Assembly (NCBI GenBank): GCA_013396915.1
Contig: VWZL01003426.1
Coordinates: 197,253-261,252, forward strand
From: Stercorarius parasiticus
Taxonomy: Eukaryota; Chordata; Aves; Charadriiformes; Stercorariidae
Length of the DNA stretch: 64,000 nt
Direction: 5' to 3'
The stretch's first letter is position 1, and every line of letters begins with the position of its first letter. The position numbers and the translations under genes are program-made. This document shows positions 1 through 11,100 of this stretch, one piece after another. Below the pieces are notes generated by a model that was not told the DNA's origin, made no database searches, and worked only from the letters and a program-made list of their open reading frames with translations.

Positions 1-1221
1 GAACTACAGATTTATTTATGTATGCTGAAAGTTTAAAAGGCAGGCCAGAATGGATGATGGGAAACCTGAAATCCACAAATCCTAACTTTGCCTCATTTTT
101 CTATACAAATATTTGTGAAACAAGCTCTGTTAACTTATGCCCATATGTTTTAGAATGCGACAAACCAAAATCCAGCCCACCTGAAAGCCCCAGTACGTTG
201 CAGGTTTTAACTAAATTTATTGTCAGATATGGCAGGATTCATTCAACAAGAATTGATTCTATGTTGTGATCACTCTAGCATACATAACCAAAAATTACAC
301 GTCACTTGGTATCTTTGCTTTTTAAACTTAAATCCAAAATGAGAACTTAACCACTCAGAGCTCCAACAGAACTTCCCAAACTCTCTGAATAAAAAAAATT
401 AAGAACTGGGTTAACTGTAGTTTGATTCTCCACTGTGACTTTCTCAGAAGTTTGTTGGATAGAAGCTTTCTTCATATAGCTAAATATACATCTTCTTTGC
501 ATACAAATATTGTAAAAAATCCTGTTATTAACTATCATTTGATATTAGACTATCACAAGTTGGATCAAAACCCAACCTTTCCAAGAACTATATTGTTTCA
601 ACTAGGAAATGCTAACATCATCATATTTATTTCAGAAACTGTGAATTAAACGTGGCATGATTTTTGAAATTTTTTTTGTGTGGGTTTTTTTTTTCCAGAA
701 GAAAATACGGAAAATGTCAGTGGCAGCCACAACAAATATCACAGAGAAAAAACAACACTGTAGAACAAAGTTACTTGTGTAGAGCTCAGTTATTCCAGTC
801 AATTAAAAATCTGTTCTAACAAATAAGTTTGGTCTTGCACAAAGTTTAGATTATGAAGCTTTGCTTCTAGAACCATAGATTGCAATTAAAAGAAATTAGT
901 AAGCTATTAACGGGTTACCTTCTGGAAGAAAGGCTTCGCTATAGTCCCCTTTTTGCCTTCCTGTTATTTAAACAGTACAATAATTCAGTGTACAGTTCCA
1001 TCCAACACTTATCAATATATTACCTATAACAATTAAGCATATTTTAAATAAAGTATAAGAGTATGTGTCATTTAAAAGTTCTACTGAAGTCAACAGGAGA
1101 GCTCAATTTGCCCATCCTGTGTGAAAGCAACTATCACCAAACACGCACAGTCTACTCATTAAATGAGAACAAATAACCTTTCACAAAATAATTAAATATA
1201 CACATAAAGATAAGGTAATAC
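1..1221 (-). other. USP34 intron 3 (partial)
   Basis: AT-rich intronic sequence downstream of exon 3. No further USP34 exon, RNA gene or recognisable repeat was found. The short open frames at 18-269 and 347-649 show no familiar domain and no splice context, and look like chance. Confidence 0.7.
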
Positions 1222-1639
1222 CTCTATTGTGGGATGAGTATTATGCTTATAAGCAGTGTACAGAGGAAACTGAATCTGAAAGATTTTTGCCACACACAGC
1301 AACAACTTTTCCTTCTCATCAGTGCTCCATAAGCTAAAAGCATCAGTGTTCTTTGCAGACTCCTCTGTCAGGATACAAGTTCTTCCAGAATCTAATTTTT
1401 TCTCTATAGATTTTTGCCGTTCTCCATTTTCTTCTTCATGAGACTCTCTTTCTACATTCAGGGGCTCATCAGCATGGTTACTCTGATCTTGCCATGTTGA
1501 ATCTATATTAATAGTGCAATGTTTACAGAGCTGGTCCCGCAGAGCTTGAACTTGGGCAATCACTAAGTTAATAAGCGCACATACTACTTGGTTAAAGATC
1601 TCCAAATGTTTATACTCCTTGAAACAGCACAGACATTGT
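1222..1639 (-). CDS. USP34: USP34 exon 3
   Basis: This 418-bp exon begins after a CTTACAG acceptor and ends before a GTATTACC donor on the minus strand. It completes Arg44 and encodes about residues 45-183, from QCLCCFKEYK to YKHNTHPTIE. The first part is a helical, cysteine-rich stretch. The middle (about residues 95-135) is polar, low in conservation and rich in Glu, Ser and Lys. The last 40 residues are again strongly conserved. An alternative reading through the donor reaches a stop after only nine more codons, so splicing on to the next exon outside the window is far more likely. Confidence 0.95.
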
Positions 1640-4600
1640 CTGTAAGAAAACAGAAAAAAATAAATAAAAATTCCTGAGGTAGCTAAAACCAGAACAGGTA
1701 ACTGACCAAAAGGACTCTTCACGTTAAAACATTTTAAACAACAAAATATATGACAGACCTGTAAAAGTAAGGAAATCCAAATGAAATAGACTCTATCTAG
1801 CAGCAAGTGGGAATCACAAAGCCTTCCTTAAACCCTGTGAACATCCCATTACTTCCAAATGCTTACCAAAACTATGAAGTCCCTGTTATCCTTCAGCAGC
1901 TGCCACTGTGAGTAAAATATACAAAAGACATCTAAAAGGGAAAGGTCACCATAGTACTAAAGCAGCAGTGTTCTTCAGTACGTCCCTAAATCCGCTTCCT
2001 CCTCTGGTTTTCTCTATTGACATTTATTGCAATAAACCACCTGACAATGCTTGTCAGCTGTGTAAGAATTGTTACTTTTAAATCAACAGAGCTGCAAAAT
2101 AATTGTATTTTTAATTGAGTATTTAAGCTCACTTCTTCTGTCTGCATTTAAATAGAAATCCCATGCACATTGGTACCTCTTACCTCATGGGAAAAGGCAG
2201 TATCAAGTATTTTCACTACTTCCTTCACTATATAGGCTCAGAGATTATCCCTCTGAATACCTACTGATACACTGTAAACTGAAGAGAAAAAGGGGAAAAC
2301 TATACACCATCCCTTTTATCAATATAATAAGAAAAAAAATCAATCAAATCATCACGTTAGAAAACTCTGTAATACAGCTCTAGTTGTGGCAAGGATAACG
2401 ATGGATGTCAGAGAGATTCTTGGTGCGTAAACCCCCCAAGACAGATACCCTAGAACCTATTGTCTGGGAACATTTGCTTCTTCCATACAAACAATCTCCT
2501 CATTCTCAACAAAAGGCGGAGGATATTCCCCTAAAAGGATCTAAATCCCGGAGAATGTAGAGAAGAAAGCAAGCAATAAGCAAGGGGGCTTCAATGAAGA
2601 CTAAAATTAAAGGCTACATGCTTGTAGCAGAATCTTTGAGATGGACTCGGCTCTTCTCACTCAAAGCCTACTAGACAACATAACTGCTATATAAACTGGT
2701 AGCTCTCTTGCAGTAGAGACCCTGCTCCAGGTACATGGAGCACAATGGACTCCAGTCCATGACTACAGTTTTCAGATACTAAAATAATACAAATTATTAC
2801 ACATATAATTTCTGAAAGAAATTAGCAGGCAAAAGATAGGGCAAAAAGTCATCAATAAGAAGTGATTAAAAAAAATCTGCTGCAAAGCATAGCACTTAAT
2901 CTAGAAACTGGGCTTAATAAATTATATTTTGTGAGAAAAAAAAAAAAACAGAACTCGGAACTATCACAGGTAGAGGGTGCTGCCTCTCTTGAGGGAATAC
3001 AAACGTGCCCTTGAGCTACAGCTCTTAAAGCATATGCATTCTGAATACAGGGTGGGTTTTTTCAGTGGGTTAGACAGAAAGATAACATTCAGTATTCTCC
3101 AATTCCAGACACAATGATGTAAGAGTCTAAAACCTTTTGTTCCATCTATCCAGGAAGAAAAATTCTTTTAATATTGTGTCTTCACCCATTTGAAAAATAG
3201 ATTTTGTGATTTACTTGTAAATATATTTTCATATTAACAAATGACAACAACAAATTGCAGGCAAAGCCAAGTGTATCCTCAAGCATTTATCCTTGGGGAA
3301 AACTAACTACAATAGGTCCATCACTTATGCCTACAAATTACTACCCCACTTGGCTGTAACAAATTATTCTCAATAATAATGAAAACTAAGTCCGGTGAAT
3401 ACTTCTCATGTATCTGTATTTGAATGCCAAACAATACTGGAGAATTCTCTCTTGGGCAAAGGCACTTTTTTTTTCAAGACAGAGGTATGTGCAAAACCTC
3501 TAAGTCTTCATGTATCTGAATGTATTCCCAGGAAGAAGAGCTCCACCAAAAATTAAAGATCTACAAAAAAATGAGTGTGCTACAAATACGACTTCTTTGA
3601 ACATAACAATTTCCAGAAGAAAACTGAAATGGAAACACAACATGCAGATGGAAGAAAAATATATTCTTCAGGCTGAGTTACCAGCTGATGTTCTGAAGGA
3701 AAGCAGAGATTTAAACTACAGGTAACAAAGTAAAAAGTAGTTCTTAAGGAAGGCTTCAAGCACAAAACAACAAGCAGAAGCCTCAAAAGCCCATTTGGCA
3801 GAGTAGAAACAGGACATGAAATTAAAATGTAAAGTAAAACTCCTTCCTGTGGCCTCTTTGCCAGACTCTGCTTTGAATACATTAAGGACTGTTTTCCATA
3901 CTTTTTTCTTAGTATGCAACCATATATATGGAAGGTAAAAAGAAACCAGAAGAAAATAAAGAGGTAAATGTTATCCAAGTCTTTACTTTTTCTTCAGGTT
4001 GGATTTGTCATGGTATAGCTGTTGAACAGAACAAAACTCCAAACAGATGATGACGTGGAAAACGACAAGGTTGCAATTGTTCGCAGACATACTTGGGATC
4101 TAGGACCTGTCAAGAAATGACAGGATTCTGGTTTCTGTTGCTGCTGTTTATTTTGATTTAAAATTCTTCTCTGTGTCTGACAGCATATTGCAGAAGATAA
4201 TGAATTTGCTTTGAATACCTTTTTTGGGCAGAATGAGGAACAGGAGGATTCTGCTTTTGCAGGTATTCAAATGTAACATTCCTTTTTGTCTTTTGGAGTC
4301 TTCTAAATACCAGAATTATGTTTTCCAATTTATTCTCTATCCTTTTACCAATTATTTCTTACAATTCAGTTTGGTCTTGTGACCGCTGCTGAACACTGAA
4401 TTCCAAACATTCTTATTGTAGATTCTTTCTAAAAACTAGTATCCATACAATTCCCTTGTGCTGGAAAAAAATAAGTAGGTGTGAGGTAAGCAGAACAGTT
4501 GATATAACTACTTTAAAAAAAAACAACAGTAATTTAAATAATAGATTAAAAGGAATAACGTAGTTGATTTAAGACAACGTGCAAAGGATTTTCTGTATCA

Positions 4601-5132
4601 GTTTAGTAGCTATGAGCTGCAATTGTTTGTCATCTTGACTCTGAGTACTAGGATATTGAGAAAAATTTAATATGATGGTCCCATTCAGAGTGATCTTTTC
4701 TTAGATTCTTCTTACCCTACCCTGTCCCCCCACAGAAGCTCAGAAAATTTCATGTTAAAGCAGCAACACGCATTATTTGTCATTGCAATATAGCTATTTA
4801 TTGCTACGCAATTATTACAGCATCCAAAATGCCAATCAGATTCAAAATATGTTTTGCCCAAAATGCACTGGGTAACATGTTTATTGTTATTTTGTAAGTA
4901 GCAAAGTGTCCTTTACTCTCCAAGTATCACTTAGCTACACATTAATAAGTTGCCCATTCTAATTCACCCTACTGTATTTTTTAAAAATGGAAACCTACTG
5001 TTGAGATCCAGTATCATCAACACTCAAACTCATTCCAAAATTACCTTTGTGTCCAGGAATTGATGTAAGCAAATATCTTGAGGGCATGTTCCTTTCTGAG
5101 CTGCAACCCATCAGCACCTTCAATGTCTGATA
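1222..5132 (-). CDS. USP34: USP34 gene model, exons 2-3 (5' part, incomplete)
   Basis: Ubiquitin-specific protease 34 is a very large (about 3,500-residue) cysteine deubiquitinase of the USP family, known to act on axin in Wnt signalling and in DNA-damage responses. Only the extreme N-terminus is here. Two exons on the minus strand join in frame to encode about residues 15-183, matching the remembered N-terminus of vertebrate USP34 almost residue for residue (for example QCLCCFKEYKHLEIF and FSLWSTDEKEKLLLC). The catalytic USP domain lies far downstream, beyond the left end. Exon 1, about 14 codons with the ATG, is not seen and is probably in the N gap at 25682-26181. XPO1 lies upstream in the same orientation, as in other vertebrates. 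Confidence 0.93.
1640..5044 (-). other. USP34 intron 2
   Basis: A 3.4-kb AT-rich intron with no clear repeat. The plus strand carries short coding-like blocks near 3510-4262 that are described separately; nothing else could be identified. Confidence 0.8.
3617..4262 (+). other. Weak coding-like blocks with splice-like edges, antisense to USP34
   Basis: Three short blocks on the plus strand look mildly exon-like. Block 3617-3721 follows TTTCCAG, precedes GTAACA and reads RKLKWKHNMQMEEKYILQ and on to LNYR. Block 4030-4120 follows GAACAG, keeps the same frame and ends at a TGA (TKLQTDDDVENDKVAIVRRH and on to PVKK). Block 4184-4262 follows TCTGACAG and precedes GTATTC. I do not recognise the peptide. 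Short open frames are common by chance in 64 kb, so this is a lead and not a gene call. It could be a relic, an unknown antisense transcript, or nothing. Confidence 0.15.
5045..5132 (-). CDS. USP34: USP34 exon 2
   Basis: This 88-bp exon lies between a TTTAG acceptor and a GTAATTTT donor on the minus strand. It encodes ISDIEGADGLQLRKEHALKI and on to INSWTQ, ending two bases into Arg44. The frame joins exon 3 exactly. The first codon (Ile15) is split, so exon 1 should supply about 14 codons and one base. Three or four conservative changes from the mammalian protein are seen, as expected for a bird. It is only 367 bp from the first joint of the duplicated block that begins at 5500. Confidence 0.95.
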
Positions 5133-5499
5133 CTAAAGAAAACAAAAACATAAACATACTATTAGCAAAAAAAAAACAACCCTCATGCAATTGCTCTACT
5201 TTTATTAGAAATTATCTTTGATACGAAAAATAAAGAAATATATTTTGTAAATATATTTTCATATTGGAAACTGAAGTCCTCAACCAAATCTACATATTTT
5301 TTGCTTTAGTAAACAGAGGTAAGGTTTAGATGCAACTAACTTGAAAACAGAATCTGCACAGTATTCTGGAATACTGCTGTGAAAATTATTGATTGAAAAC
5401 AGCCCCGTCTTCTAATCCTCTTCTTATTTAATACTCTTCATAAGCTTCACTAGGAACTACTGATTGATGTGCACTTTCAAATATTAACGTTCTTCAACN

Positions 5500-6724
5500 G
5501 GTGCCTTTCCTGCCCACCCCACCCCATCCCCCCAGTTTTAAAAGTCTGCATTTTGAGATGACCATGAGACCTTAACTTCCTTTTCCTGATCAGATAAAGA
5601 CTGGGAAAAATACACACCCCACCCCACCCCCCCAAAAAAAAAACCACAACAAAACTATCAAGATAAGAACAATGTGCAGGTTATGTGTAAAGTTATTTCA
5701 GACTAGCCAAGTTGATGATTATTACTTTCAAATATAGACATGTCTATACTGACATTCAACCATAAATGAATCACTAAGTGGCAAAATGATAAACGCTTAC
5801 CATATTTATTACAGCTAGCAAACAGAACAGCTATGTACTGAATTCAAACCCCAAATATTTCAATGAGGTATTATCAAATGTCCCACTTCCATCTAAAAAA
5901 TGCTTATACACTGTAATAAGCCAAACATCAGTAGTAGTCCACTTCTCCACTTAACACATTAACCAATAATACATTAGGGCAGTGGATTCTGTCTACTGGC
6001 CACATAACTATCTTTAACTATCAATGCACAATTCTCATTTCCTCCTTGTCCTAAATTTCCATACACTTCTACAATTATCTAATTGCTACACAATTTAAGA
6101 ATGTCAGCGTTCCTTTTAAGTCAACCATTTCATTTATAACAAAAGTAAGTATTCATTTCTACGTTTCACACAAAATTTCAAGTATTATATGCTTAAACTA
6201 CTTCACAAGCAAGCTTTGTGGGAAAGGTTCTCTAACAGAAGCAAGCTCTTCAGAATCCCTACTTCAACCTCTTTTCCAGCATCAGCCTTGTGAGGTCCTA
6301 CGTGATCTATCAATACAAGTTTCCAACAACTGAAGCTAATGAAAGTCTGCTGGCACAGATCAGAAAGTAAAGTTCAGAAGAATACAGACATAAAACAAAT
6401 ATCTGTGACTTCTTTGAAATAAGGACATTACATCTGTACATACTGTCCTGCTTTCAGCTGGGATAGAATTAATTTTTTTTGAGAGTAGCTGCTGTGTTTT
6501 GGATTCAGTATGAGAATAATGTTGATAACACATATTGTTTTAGCTATTGCTAAGTGATACTTACATTAATCGAGGACTTTTTCAGCTTCCCATAGAAGCT
6601 GAGAGGGAGCATAGGTAGAACAAACAGGCCAAAGGAATATTCCATACCACAGACGTCATGCTCAGCATATAAATGGGGGTTGGCCAGGGGCAGGAATCCA
6701 CAATCAGTGCTCAGGACAGCCTAG
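5500..6724. repeat. Copy 1 of a 1225-bp exact tandem duplication (probable assembly artefact)
   Basis: Bases 5500-6724 reappear, with no difference that I could find by eye, at 6735-7959 (offset 1235). Copy 1 is bounded on both sides by a lone N (5499 and 6725), the typical mark of contig joining. Homopolymer lengths also agree, such as the 10-A run after the CCCC tract, which argues against an old biological duplication. Copy 1 ends inside the solo LTR, so it carries only the first 281 bp of that element (6444-6724). Confidence 0.9.
6444..6724 (+). mobile_element. Truncated duplicate of the solo LTR
   Basis: The first 281 bp of the LTR at 7679-8196, repeated here as the end of duplication copy 1 and cut by the N at 6725. 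It has the same 6-bp flank ACATAC at 6438-6443 and TATAAA at 6668-6673. Since the whole surrounding block is an exact copy, this is not an independent insertion. Confidence 0.88.
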
Positions 6725-6734
6725 NCATTAACCA

Positions 6735-7959
6735 GGTGCCTTTCCTGCCCACCCCACCCCATCCCCCCAGTTTTAAAAGTCTGCATTTTGAGATGACCAT
6801 GAGACCTTAACTTCCTTTTCCTGATCAGATAAAGACTGGGAAAAATACACACCCCACCCCACCCCCCCAAAAAAAAAACCACAACAAAACTATCAAGATA
6901 AGAACAATGTGCAGGTTATGTGTAAAGTTATTTCAGACTAGCCAAGTTGATGATTATTACTTTCAAATATAGACATGTCTATACTGACATTCAACCATAA
7001 ATGAATCACTAAGTGGCAAAATGATAAACGCTTACCATATTTATTACAGCTAGCAAACAGAACAGCTATGTACTGAATTCAAACCCCAAATATTTCAATG
7101 AGGTATTATCAAATGTCCCACTTCCATCTAAAAAATGCTTATACACTGTAATAAGCCAAACATCAGTAGTAGTCCACTTCTCCACTTAACACATTAACCA
7201 ATAATACATTAGGGCAGTGGATTCTGTCTACTGGCCACATAACTATCTTTAACTATCAATGCACAATTCTCATTTCCTCCTTGTCCTAAATTTCCATACA
7301 CTTCTACAATTATCTAATTGCTACACAATTTAAGAATGTCAGCGTTCCTTTTAAGTCAACCATTTCATTTATAACAAAAGTAAGTATTCATTTCTACGTT
7401 TCACACAAAATTTCAAGTATTATATGCTTAAACTACTTCACAAGCAAGCTTTGTGGGAAAGGTTCTCTAACAGAAGCAAGCTCTTCAGAATCCCTACTTC
7501 AACCTCTTTTCCAGCATCAGCCTTGTGAGGTCCTACGTGATCTATCAATACAAGTTTCCAACAACTGAAGCTAATGAAAGTCTGCTGGCACAGATCAGAA
7601 AGTAAAGTTCAGAAGAATACAGACATAAAACAAATATCTGTGACTTCTTTGAAATAAGGACATTACATCTGTACATACTGTCCTGCTTTCAGCTGGGATA
7701 GAATTAATTTTTTTTGAGAGTAGCTGCTGTGTTTTGGATTCAGTATGAGAATAATGTTGATAACACATATTGTTTTAGCTATTGCTAAGTGATACTTACA
7801 TTAATCGAGGACTTTTTCAGCTTCCCATAGAAGCTGAGAGGGAGCATAGGTAGAACAAACAGGCCAAAGGAATATTCCATACCACAGACGTCATGCTCAG
7901 CATATAAATGGGGGTTGGCCAGGGGCAGGAATCCACAATCAGTGCTCAGGACAGCCTAG
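6735..7959. repeat. Copy 2 of the 1225-bp exact duplication
   Basis: Second copy of the block at 5500-6724. It continues without a break into the rest of the LTR and unique intron at 7960, so this copy is probably the true locus. Nine bases (6726-6734) separate it from the N at 6725 and may be the true sequence to the left of the block. The content is intronic USP34 DNA with C-rich tracts near its start and the 5' half of an LTR at its end. Confidence 0.9.
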
Positions 7960-8196
7960 GCAACTGATCATCAGGTGGTGAGAGCAACTTGTGTTGGATC
8001 ACTTTATTTTGAATATTCTTTTACTGTTATTACAATTATTATTATTACAGTTTTCCTCTCCTGTTACTGCTCTATTAAACTGTCTATGTCTCAACCCACG
8101 AGTTTTTTTTTTTCCCCTCCTTTTCTCCCTACCCTACTGTGATGGGAGTGGGGAGCGAGTGAGCCCCTAGTTGCCAGCTGGGGTCAAACCACAACA
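7679..8196 (+). mobile_element. Endogenous retrovirus solo LTR
   Basis: A 518-bp element starting TGTCCTGCTTTCAGCTGGGA and ending in CCACAACA, flanked on both sides by the 6-bp direct repeat ACATAC (7673-7678 and 8197-8202). It has LTR signals in order: TATAAA at 7903-7908, then ATTAAA poly(A) signal at 8074-8079, then a T/C-rich and G-rich tail. The sequence resembles a family common in bird genomes. No primer-binding site, polypurine tract or internal genes follow, so it is a solo LTR left by recombination between the two LTRs. A 6-bp target duplication fits class II (ERVK-like) insertion better than class III, but the family name is not certain. Confidence 0.88.
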
Positions 8197-11100
8197 ACAT
8201 ACATATGTACTTCCATGTTTATGTGCACACACAAATATAAAAATACACAAAAAGCAGTCTCTCAATAGGATACCATTAAACTTTAAAAATCACTTTTCTG
8301 TCTCACTGCTAGAAGGCTTTAAAGATCCCTACACAACACTGGACGAAGTACAAAATTGACAAGCAGACTAGAAGGCGGGTATCACTTCATACTATTTATT
8401 TTAAACACTACAAATTACCATAGCACTTGACTGTCTTAAGACCAAAGCATAGCACTGAAGAAACCAACAACTCTGTCAAACAATTTAGGTCCAGCTGACC
8501 ACAAAAGACAGATCCTTAACTATAGATAGTATCTGAAAAAGACTTGCCCAGCATAAAAGTTTCATAAAACCTTTGTTTTCCGATTTTTGTGAGCATTGTT
8601 TCATTAAGATGAATTCCTTCAAACCTGACAAAAAAAACTGTTGACAGTAATTTAGTAGCAACAAATTTAATTCTAACTTGCAGGATCTTACATATATGTT
8701 TATAAAACTTCCTTCATCCCCACACCACCCTACTTAAAAACACACATGCTCACAAGTAGCACAGTAACTCCTAACTTCCAGAGCAGCCTCTTCACTGCCA
8801 CAGTCTGAAACACTCTCAACTATCCCTCTCTGAAATAAGAAAAAATGAAGAACTAGAAGTAAAGTAAACTGGTCCTTTAAGAGCTACAATTGCCATGTAA
8901 AGTGTATAGAACGTAGACGTTATAGAAACACTGAGGCGTATGACCCAGGTCAAAAAAACAGGGAGGTATATGCACCAGTTGGAGAAACCTGTTTTCCTGT
9001 TAACACATTCTACATCTCACAATTAGACCAACTTCAACTGGTCTTATTTACTAATCGTTGCTAATCAATACAGTGGCTACATCCACTGTTTCCCTTTTGT
9101 TTTCTGTACCTAGAAATAATATTGTTCTTGTTCCTGAAAATGCTCAGGAAGTTCAAAACAGGAGCAATCACACTGAGGCTGCACTTCCCACTGAATTTAA
9201 GTTGATCTAAGTCTGTGCCACTACCAAAAGGGGTAGTGACGCATCCTGCAGTGCTTCTCCTACTGGACCTTAGCTGAAGCTCTCTCGTCTGCTCCTTAGC
9301 AGAAATTATATTTTTCAGCTCACCTAATTTATGTCCTCACAACCAAAATTTAAATCTTAGGCTTTTGAGTTCCTGCCTTATTCTGAATATCAACTTTGTG
9401 GATACTCTTGATTTACAGCCCCTTTCTTTAGGGACACGTGAAGCTTGAACAATTGGATATGAAGCCTTTGTAATATTTTTTGAATTGAAAAAAGTACAGA
9501 CAGAAAAGCAATAGGAACAACTGCACTCATTACCATCCCTGTGTATTTGTTGATTTCAGTCAGTTCTATAAGGACTCCCTTGCTGCATATGATTTCACTT
9601 CCAATTGATGATGCATCTCACTCCTTTCAAACTAGTTCTCTTCTACCTTGAATGGGCCAGTAGTTAAAACAGACTCATCCGCTTGTAAATAAAGCACTAT
9701 CCGTTATTCTTTCCCATATTCGAGCATCCCGCATGCCTCAGGTCCTCCTCAATCTTCTGCCTCCCCAGTCTCCCACACTCCTCACAGTGTTTCAAACCCA
9801 GCTGTAACAATCATGTCAAACTTTAAAAAAAAATTTTACTATGACAAACCCCATTCTTGCAAATTGATTTGGTGGGTAAGACTCTCCTCTAGTTTCATAC
9901 CTAAGGCAATGATTCCCACAGGATGTGCTAAGGCATACACTTGTGTGCTTTGAGAGCATCTGAAGCACGTCAAAGTGGCAGCTTGTGTGCTCTCATCAAT
10001 AAGAATTGATAATATGTGCTCCAGAGCTTTACAGCCAGTCATTCCGTGATCTATTAGTATCGCTCTCAGCAGTGGCACACCAATCCCAGGCTCGGCTCCT
10101 TCACCCCTGTCTCCAGCGGCTGCTTCTTTCTCCAGGCTCCTTTCTTCATGAGCTAGCAGTGTTAGAGATGCCTTCCCTAATTTACTCCTGAGTGGTCTGG
10201 GCTCAATTTTCTTCTTCTTCCTTAAACTGGCTCTAGCAAATTTTTCTTCTCAGTTAAAGCCTCTTTGACCTTCTCACCCTCCAGTCCTTCCTTTTCCTTC
10301 TTATTTCCACACACACAAACACCTTTTCCCCACACTAGATCCAATTTCAAGACCAACATAACACAGTTCAAGTCCACACTACTAATGGCATCCACAGCCA
10401 TGCATTTCAACTACTCCCAACAACCACTAGCACTCCTGCAGGAACCCAGAGAGCCAGACTGGGAATTGAGCAAACCCAACCTACCAATCTAACCAAAAAC
10501 TACCCACTTTTTTGTTGGCTTTGTTGGCCACCAAATACTCAGGGTGCCAGCTAAGTAAGCAGGGGGCTGCTGGGAAGGGAAGTGAAGAGTGTGAGGCTGA
10601 GAGAAGGAAACACTTTTGTAGTGACTGCAAAGGGAAAATCACCCCATCCCATCTCGAGTAACTTCCCCCTAATACTGCTCATCTATAGGCGAAGAAACTG
10701 AAGATACAGTTACCATTGGAACATGGAAAAAACAGAACAGTGAAGGCCTTAAACAAATCCATCCAAGACAGAACTAACCAGCAGAAAGAAGAAAGATGAG
10801 TATGTAGGTAAATTCCAGCTAAATACATTCAACAAATACAATGAAGGAAATAGCATCTTTCTGCATACTTGCAATGTCTCATTTCACTGAATCTTTACAA
10901 GTTGGTTTAGAGATCTTTTTGTCACGGTAATACCATATAAGAAAGAGCAGAGCTACTTGGCTAACACAAAGTAGCAATTAACAATTGTTTGTTTGTTTTT
11001 TTAAAACATTTTCTAGTGTGCAAGTTTTCAGATGTTCTTAAAAAAAAAAATCAGATATACTTAAAATGTCATTATTTAGGTGGCTGACGAGAAGCCAAAA

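Noticed and set aside
1801..1907. Plus-strand block with acceptor-like CTATCTAG and strong donor GTGAGT, open for 35 codons
   Set aside because: It does not join in frame to the other coding-like blocks in the intron and its length is common by chance.
2461..2560. Minus-strand open stretch between AG and GT-like sites in USP34 intron 2
   Set aside because: Known USP34 exon 2 joins exon 3 directly, and the stretch ends in a stop in its best frame.
10300..10500. C/A-rich segment reminiscent of mitochondrial DNA
   Set aside because: No recognisable mitochondrial gene or tRNA; composition alone is not enough for a nuclear mitochondrial insert.
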